Source: Acidimicrobiales bacterium (GTDB taxonomy: Bacteria; Actinomycetota; Acidimicrobiia; Acidimicrobiales; GCA-2861595). Taken from it: a stretch of 61,395 bases of DNA. Below, one piece after another: positions 54,377-61,395 of the stretch (positions are counted from its first letter, which is position 1; the number at the start of each line of letters is the position of its first letter). The position numbers and the translations under genes were made by a program. The notes beneath the pieces are model-generated. The model was given only the letters and a program-made list of their open reading frames with translations. It did not search any database and was not told where the DNA came from. The stretch is from assembly GCA_030448025.1 (NCBI GenBank), contig JAUJNQ010000002.1, positions 160,820 to 222,214 of the forward strand, read 5' to 3'.

Positions 54377-54980
54377 GCTCTACTTCTCGGGATTGATCCC
54401 AGTGCCCCGAAGCTGCGCGAGGGTCCGTATGAAGTGCGACTGGCGGAGAAGTATGGAGTGAGCGTCGGGCAGGCCGAGGAAATGATCGATCGCATGGTCC
54501 ATGCCGGCCGTGGCGACGGGTTGTCCCTGCGCTTCGACGTGGCCCGGCCCGGCAACACCCTGGACGCTCACCGGTTGCTGCATCTGGCCCGCATGGCCGG
54601 CGTCCAGGACGAGCTGGTGGAGCGCCTGCTGGCAGCAGTGTTCACCAACGGTGAAGCCATTGCGGACAGCGAGACGCTGGCCCGCTGCTACCGACGTGGG
54701 CCTCGATCCCGAGGAAGCGGAGCGGGTGTTGTCGACCGACGCCCATGCCGGCGAGGTGCGGTCCGACGAACTGGAGGCGGCAAGGCTCGCTGTCCGCAGT
54801 GTCCCCTCCTTCGCTTTCGACCGCTATGGGGCCTCCGGCGCCCAGGCGCCCGACGTGCTGCTCGATGCGCTGCAGCGGGCGTGGAGGGGCTCCCACGCGG
54901 AGGAAGGCGGACTGGCTGCGGGAACCGAGACGCCGGGCTGCGAGACGCCGGGCTGCGAGGACGGCTCCTGCGCCGTGTGA
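54377..54980 (+). pseudogene. FrnE/DsbA-family oxidoreductase remnant
   Basis: Directly after the pnkp stop, an open frame reads IDPSAPKLREGPYEVRLAEK, then VGQAEEMIDRM and TLDAHRLLHLARMAGVQDEL, the helical part and second half of FrnE-like proteins. The first 60 or so residues, including the CxxC and thioredoxin start, are missing. A shift near 54690 (one C too many) leads to TDVGLDPEEAERVLSTDAHA and SVPSFAFDRYGASGAQAPDV. The end has a short Cys repeat (ETPGCETPGCEDGSC). The truncation point is likely the edge of the inserted RNA repair island. Confidence 0.72.
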
Positions 54981-55031
54981 TCGCCTCGCACCCAGCCGCC
55001 CGTCGGCGCTGCTCGCCGGTACCGTTCGCCT

Positions 55032-55872
55032 ATGTCCAGAGAGGAGGATGCCCGAGCTCGAGCAGTCCTTCACACCCTGGCCGACCTCTCCCCTTCGGCT
55101 GAGCAACGTTCGCCCGGCCACGCCATTCCCCTCGAGTGGTTTCGCTGGTTGGCGATGGAGGCGGTGCGTCTGTTCCCGCCCGAGGGCCTCCTTCCCCTCG
55201 CCACCGCACCGGACGAGGCAAGGACCGTGGCCATAGACCGCCGGTTCGGAGAGCGACTGGCCGCCGTCGACCAGCTCCGGCCGGGGCAGCGGTCGCTGCG
55301 GGCAGGGTGGTTGTTCGTCGGCTCGACCTGCGAGTCGGGACCGTCCACGCCTTCCAGGGCAACGAGAGGGACGTCATCATCGCCTCTCTGGGATTAGGCC
55401 CCGACGACGAGGTTCGCTCGTGGAGGTTCGTCGAGGACCCGCATCTCTTCACGGTCTTCTCCACGCGGGCCAGGAAGCGCCTGGTCTCGTCCACTCTGCC
55501 GATCCCCCTCCCGGCGGCGTGTTGGCCGAGTTCCTCGCTCAGGCCGACACCGCCCCCGGTCGCCCGAGGCCGGCTGGCCACGTTGACGAATGGCCTGCGG
55601 GGATCGCCGCCGAGCTCGAGGCCGCCGGCTTGCCGGTGATCTCGGGCTACCCGAGCGGCCGGCACGTGGTCGATGTCTGCGTCGGCGATTCTCGGCGGTA
55701 CTTCGCCGTCGAATGCTGCGTCCATGCCGAGGGTCCGGAGGCCCACATCGATCGGCACCTCTCGCTGTCCCGGCTGGGGTGGGACTTCCTGGAGGCATAC
55801 CAGTCCCGCTGGGGGGACCGGCGAGGCGAGCTCGTCGTGGAGCTCCACCGCCAGCTGGCCGACCATCGATGA
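55032..55872 (+). pseudogene. Superfamily 1 helicase C-terminal remnant, three frames
   Basis: Frame one runs from ATG 55032 to about 55310 (LEWFRWLAMEAVRLFPPEG). Frame two gives RRLDLRVGTVHAFQGNERDV and EDPHLFTVFSTRARKRLV, the conserved C-terminal motifs of UPF1/Dna2-like helicases. Frame three gives PPPGGVLAEFLAQAD and YFAVECCVHAEGPEAH to the stop at 55872. Adding one G at about 55312 (GGG to GGGG) and one at about 55487 (TCG to TCGG) joins all three. The ATPase N-terminal half is absent, so it is incomplete in any case. Confidence 0.65.
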
Positions 55873-55903
55873 GGTCAGTCTCCCCGCCGCCGGGGCCAAC
55901 CGG

Positions 55904-56786
55904 TCAGAAGGGGAGGGCACCCGCTGCGGCCCCGCCAACTGCTGTTCGCCCTTGGGGGCGGCACGGGTGGCCGTCTCCAAGTCGATCTCCCCGAAGTGCC
56001 GCTTGCGGACGGCGCAGCCAACGGCCCGGACCGGAAGGCTCCAGAGGCTCTCGTCGGCGAGGCCCTTGGCCACCCTCCCCGACTCCCAGTTCAGCTTCTC
56101 GTGAACCAGGTCGACCTCCTGGTCGTCGGTCGTAGCCAGATAGGAGATGGCGGTCCACCACACCCGCTCCCGGTAGTACTTGAGACCGGTCGACGACAGA
56201 ATGTCGTCGAGGCTGAACATCACGCGGCCGAGGAAGAGGATGCCGCCGCCGTAGTCGCGAGTGACGGTCTCTGCGACCTGGGGGATCGATCGCACCAGGA
56301 GGTTGTTCACCTGGTCATGGTCGAACTTTCGCCGAGGGAGCAGGAGATGGTCGGCCCCGTCGCCGTACTCCTTCATGGTGAGGTAAGTGGCGTAGGCGAG
56401 GTCGAAGTTGATGTGGGCGTTCAGCCCGAGGAGTAGGTCCTGGACGATCGTCCCGCTCCGGTTCTCGGCGGTCCTGTGGGCGATCTTCCATGCCCGCTCG
56501 GATTCCGGCGGCCGGTCGAACGTGGTGAGCGACCGGAAGTACAGGCTGGCGAAGTTGCCCGTGACACGTCGCACCCAGTCGCTGTCGAAGAAGATTTGTC
56601 GACCGGCGTAGTCCCGCGCTGGTCCACGGCAGCGCCCACGTTGGCCGTGACGATGTAGTAGGCCCGCAGAAACACGGCGCGGTAGTCGTCGTGCTCGTGG
56701 AAGTAGTCGAGCGCCGTGCGAATGCAGGCGAGTGCCTCCTCGGCATCCCGCGGTCGCTGGGACGCGATCTCCTGGAAGTCGGCCAT
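55904..56786 (-). CDS. DUF5995-like protein, frameshifted
   Basis: Start ATG 56786 has GAGGAGAG seven bases upstream. It reads MADFQEIASQRPRDAEEALA, HEHDDYRAVFLRAYYIVTAN, then shifts at about 56626 (CAGCGCGG for CAGGCGCGG) into DYAGRQIFFDSDWVRRVTGN, GLNAHINFDLAYATYL, KFDHDQVNNLLVRSIPQVAE and VWWTAISYLATT. The HIN-D core is the hallmark of DUF5995, of unknown function. The true end is unclear: the main frame stays open far past the family length, so a second shift near 55940 leading to the stop at 55904 is assumed. Confidence 0.62.
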
Positions 56787-56878
56787 TTGCGCGCTCTCCT
56801 CGACTCGACAGCCTGGCGACATGGTAGGTCCCGCCCCCGGCTGGGATGCCCCGGGCCTCCGAAGTAGCTTGGCGGCCC

Positions 56879-58970
<2,092 letters not shown>

Positions 58971-58978
<8 letters not shown>

Positions 58979-61395
58979 CACTCCGCCCGACTCCACCTAC
59001 CGCGTGCAACTGGCGCCGCACTTCGACTTCGACGACGCCGCGGCCGTGGCTGCCTACCTCCGCGACCTCGGCATCAGCCACCTGTACGCCTCGCCCTACC
59101 TCCAGGCCGCGGCGGGCAGCACCCACGGATACGACGTGGTGGACCACCACCGGGTCAACGAGGAGCTCGGGGGAGAGGAAGGGCACGAGCGGCTGTGCGC
59201 CGCCCTCGACCAGTTCGGCTTGGGGCAGGTGCTGGACATCGTGCCCAACCACATGGCCATCACCGGGCCGGAGAACGCCTGGTGGTGGGACGTGCTGGAG
59301 AACGGCCCCTCCAGCGTGTACGCGTCGTACTTCGACGTTGACTGGGACCCGCCCGAGTCCAAGCTGCGAAACACGGTGCTGATGCCCATCCTCGGAGATC
59401 ACTACGGCCGGGTCCTCGAAGCGGGGGACCTGCTGCTCGAGCGCCACGGCGGGAGCTTCACCTTCAGCTACTTCGACCATACGGTCCCGGTCGCTCCCCG
59501 TTCGCTCGACGACCTACTGGCCGAGGCCGCGGCCCGATGCCAGAGCGACGGGCTGGAGTCCATGGCCACAGCCTTCGGACGTCTCCCGCCATCCACCGCA
59601 ACCGATCGCGAAAGTGTGCGGGAACGCCACCGCGACAAGGAGGTCTTGCGAGCTCGGCTGGCGGAGCTGTGTGACTCGGACCCGGAGATGGTCGGCGCCG
59701 TGGATGCCGGGGTCGCCGCCGTGAACGCTGCTGCCGACGCCTTGGGCGCCCTGCTCGAGCGCCAGAACTACCGCCTGGCGTTCTGGCGCACCGGCGCCCG
59801 GGAGCTGGGATACCGGCGCTTCTTCGACATCAGCAGCCTGGTGGGGCTGCGCGTGGAGGACCCGCACGTGTTCGACGACACCCACCAGCGGGTGCTGGGC
59901 TGGGTCCGAGAGGGGGTGGTGGACGGGCTCCGGGTGGACCACCCCGACGGCCTGAGGGACCCGGAGGGTTACCTGCGCCGGTTGGAGGAGGCGACGGACG
60001 GGGCCTGGGTGGTGGTGGAGAAGATCCTGGAACGGGGCGAGCGTCTTCGGGGAAGCTGGCCCGTGGCAGGCACCACCGGTTACGACTTCCTCAACCGCCT
60101 CGGTGGCCTGTTCGTGGACCCCGCCGGCGAGGAGACGCTCACGCGGCTCTACGCCGGGATCACCGGTGCCGAAGCCGACGCCGCCGCCGAAGCGGACGCG
60201 GACGACGGTGAAGACTTCCCCCACGTCGCCTACGCCAGCAAGCACCAGGTCATGCGGGCCTCGCTGGCCGCCGATGTGAGCCGGCTCACGGCCCTCTTCG
60301 TGCAGGTGTGCGAACGGCACCGCCGCTTCCGTGACTACACGCGCCACGAGCTGCACGAGGTGCTGCGAGAGGTTCTCGCCTGCTTCCCCGTCTACCGGAC
60401 CTACGTCCGCCCTACCGATGGTGCGGTCGCCGAGGAGGACGTGGCGTGCGTCGAGGGCGCCGTGGCCGACGCCATGGGGCGCAGGTCCGAGCTCGACCCG
60501 GAGCTGTTCTCCTTCCTCCGGGACCTGTTGCTGCTCAGGATCGGTCCCACTGCACGGCACGCTTCGGACGAGGCGGTGGAGCAGGAGCTGGCCGGCCGCT
60601 TCCAGCAGGTGTCGGCCCCGGTCATGGCCAAGGGCGTGGAGGACACGGCCTTCTACACCTACCTCCGCCTGGTGTCGCTCAACGAGGTGGGGGGTGACCC
60701 TGGGTCGTTCGGGACGTCGCTGGAGGAGTTTCATCGAGCCTGCTCCGAGGCCCAGCGCGACCGGTCCCATGGTCTGCTCAGCACGTCCACGCACGACACC
60801 AAGCGGAGCGAGGACCTGAGGGCACGACTCAACCTTCTTTCGGAGATCCCCGACCAATGGGCCGAGGCGGTGCACCGATGGATGAACATGAACCAAACCC
60901 ACCGCCGAGGCGGAGCTTGGCCCGACAAGAACGCCGAGTACCTGCTCTACCAGACGCTGGTGGGGGCATGGCCCTTGGAGCCGGACAGGGCGCTCACTTA
61001 CATGGAGAAGGCCGCGCGCGAGGCCAAGGTCCACACGTCGTGGACCGACCCCGATCCTGAGTACGACGCAGCCCTCCGAGACTTCGTGTCAGCGGTGTTG
61101 GGTGACGGGGCGTTCCTGGCCGATCTGGCCGGCTTCGTCCGACCCCTCGTGGCGCCCGGGCGCGTTACCGCTCTGGCCCAGGCTCTCGTAAAGCTCACTG
61201 CTCCAGGCGTACCCGACACCTACCAGGGCACCGAGCTGTGGGACCTGAGCCTGGTGGACCCGGACAACCGCCGGCCCGTGGACTACGAGCAGCGCCGGCG
61301 GTTCCTCGCCGAGCTGGGGGACATGGGGCCCGAGGAGGTGCTTTCCCGCAGCGACGACGGGCTTCCCAAGCTTCTGGTCACCACCCGGGCGCTGC
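58971..61395 (+). CDS. treY: Maltooligosyltrehalose synthase (3' end off window)
   Basis: 808 codons are visible. TreY converts the reducing end of a maltodextrin to trehalose. STYRVQLAPHFDFDDAAAVA, YLRDLGISHLYASPYLQA, STHGYDVVDHHRVN, VLDIVPNHMAI, the nucleophile in GLRVDHPDGLRDP, WVVVEKIL and STSTHDTKRSEDLRARL are typical. TTG 58971 is the only start before the conserved part, inside the glgX end, so translation is coupled. With glgX it forms the TreX-TreY branch; treZ should follow beyond the edge. Confidence 0.93.

Overview
The window is high-GC DNA from an actinobacterium. The gene set (a WhiB protein, a GlnR-like regulator, GlnE, an OmpR-type Tad pilus operon order, RsbV/RsbW switches, paired ArsA-like ATPases, IscA with a SufR-like repressor) suggests the Acidimicrobiia or a relative; that placement is inference from gene content.

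Layout. 1-1.2 kb: minus-strand RsbV/RsbW regulators and a truncated OB-fold gene. 1.3-8.1 kb: a tightly overlapping minus-strand Tad/Flp pilus operon (tadZ-A-B-C, Flp pilin, tadE) that runs into an LPRTG-anchored surface protein, a sortase and a secreted C-terminally anchored protein. 8.4-9.5 kb: tRNA-Sec and a principal-like sigma factor. 9.6-21.8 kb: NAD synthetase, then a nitrogen module (glnE, glnA, glnA2-like, glnR-like), with a 2.2-kb integrative element inserted at the 3' end of glnA. 21.8-27.4 kb: lipoproteins, RidA, and an Fe-S module (IscA, SufR-like repressor, Mrp). 27.4-36.8 kb: an ABC exporter, an unusual PAS sensor, FxsA, a degenerate trypsin-like protein and a class A penicillin-binding protein. 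36.9-43.1 kb: an accessory block with antitoxin/broken PIN toxin, LigD-type polymerase, VOC protein, SelA, SelB and a frameshifted NYN protein. SelA/SelB with tRNA-Sec show that the cell decodes UGA as selenocysteine, but no selenoprotein is evident here. 43.1-47.8 kb: WhiB, NfeD, two ArsA-like ATPases, a second STAS protein and a receiver protein. 47.8-54.4 kb: tRNA-Pro, -Ser and -Arg, then an island-like stretch with a DraG-like ADP-ribosylglycohydrolase, a tRNA-Arg remnant, a scrambled Hen1 and an intact Pnkp, the partners of bacterial RNA repair. 54.4-56.8 kb: three damaged genes. 56.9-61.4 kb: glgX and treY (trehalose from glycogen); treY runs off the right edge.

Two themes cross the window. 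First, several genes (sortase, glnA, NYN, helicase remnant, DUF5995) are split by shifts that one added base would repair, mostly a G in a short G run. This looks more like consensus undercalling than gene decay, although Hen1, the PIN toxin and the FrnE remnant have larger damage. Second, a short hairpin repeat recurs at three gene ends. The most interesting biology is the glnA-targeting mini-element with a DUF3800-like cargo gene, the Pnkp/Hen1/ADP-ribosylglycohydrolase island beside tRNA-Arg, and the sortase-linked Tad operon.
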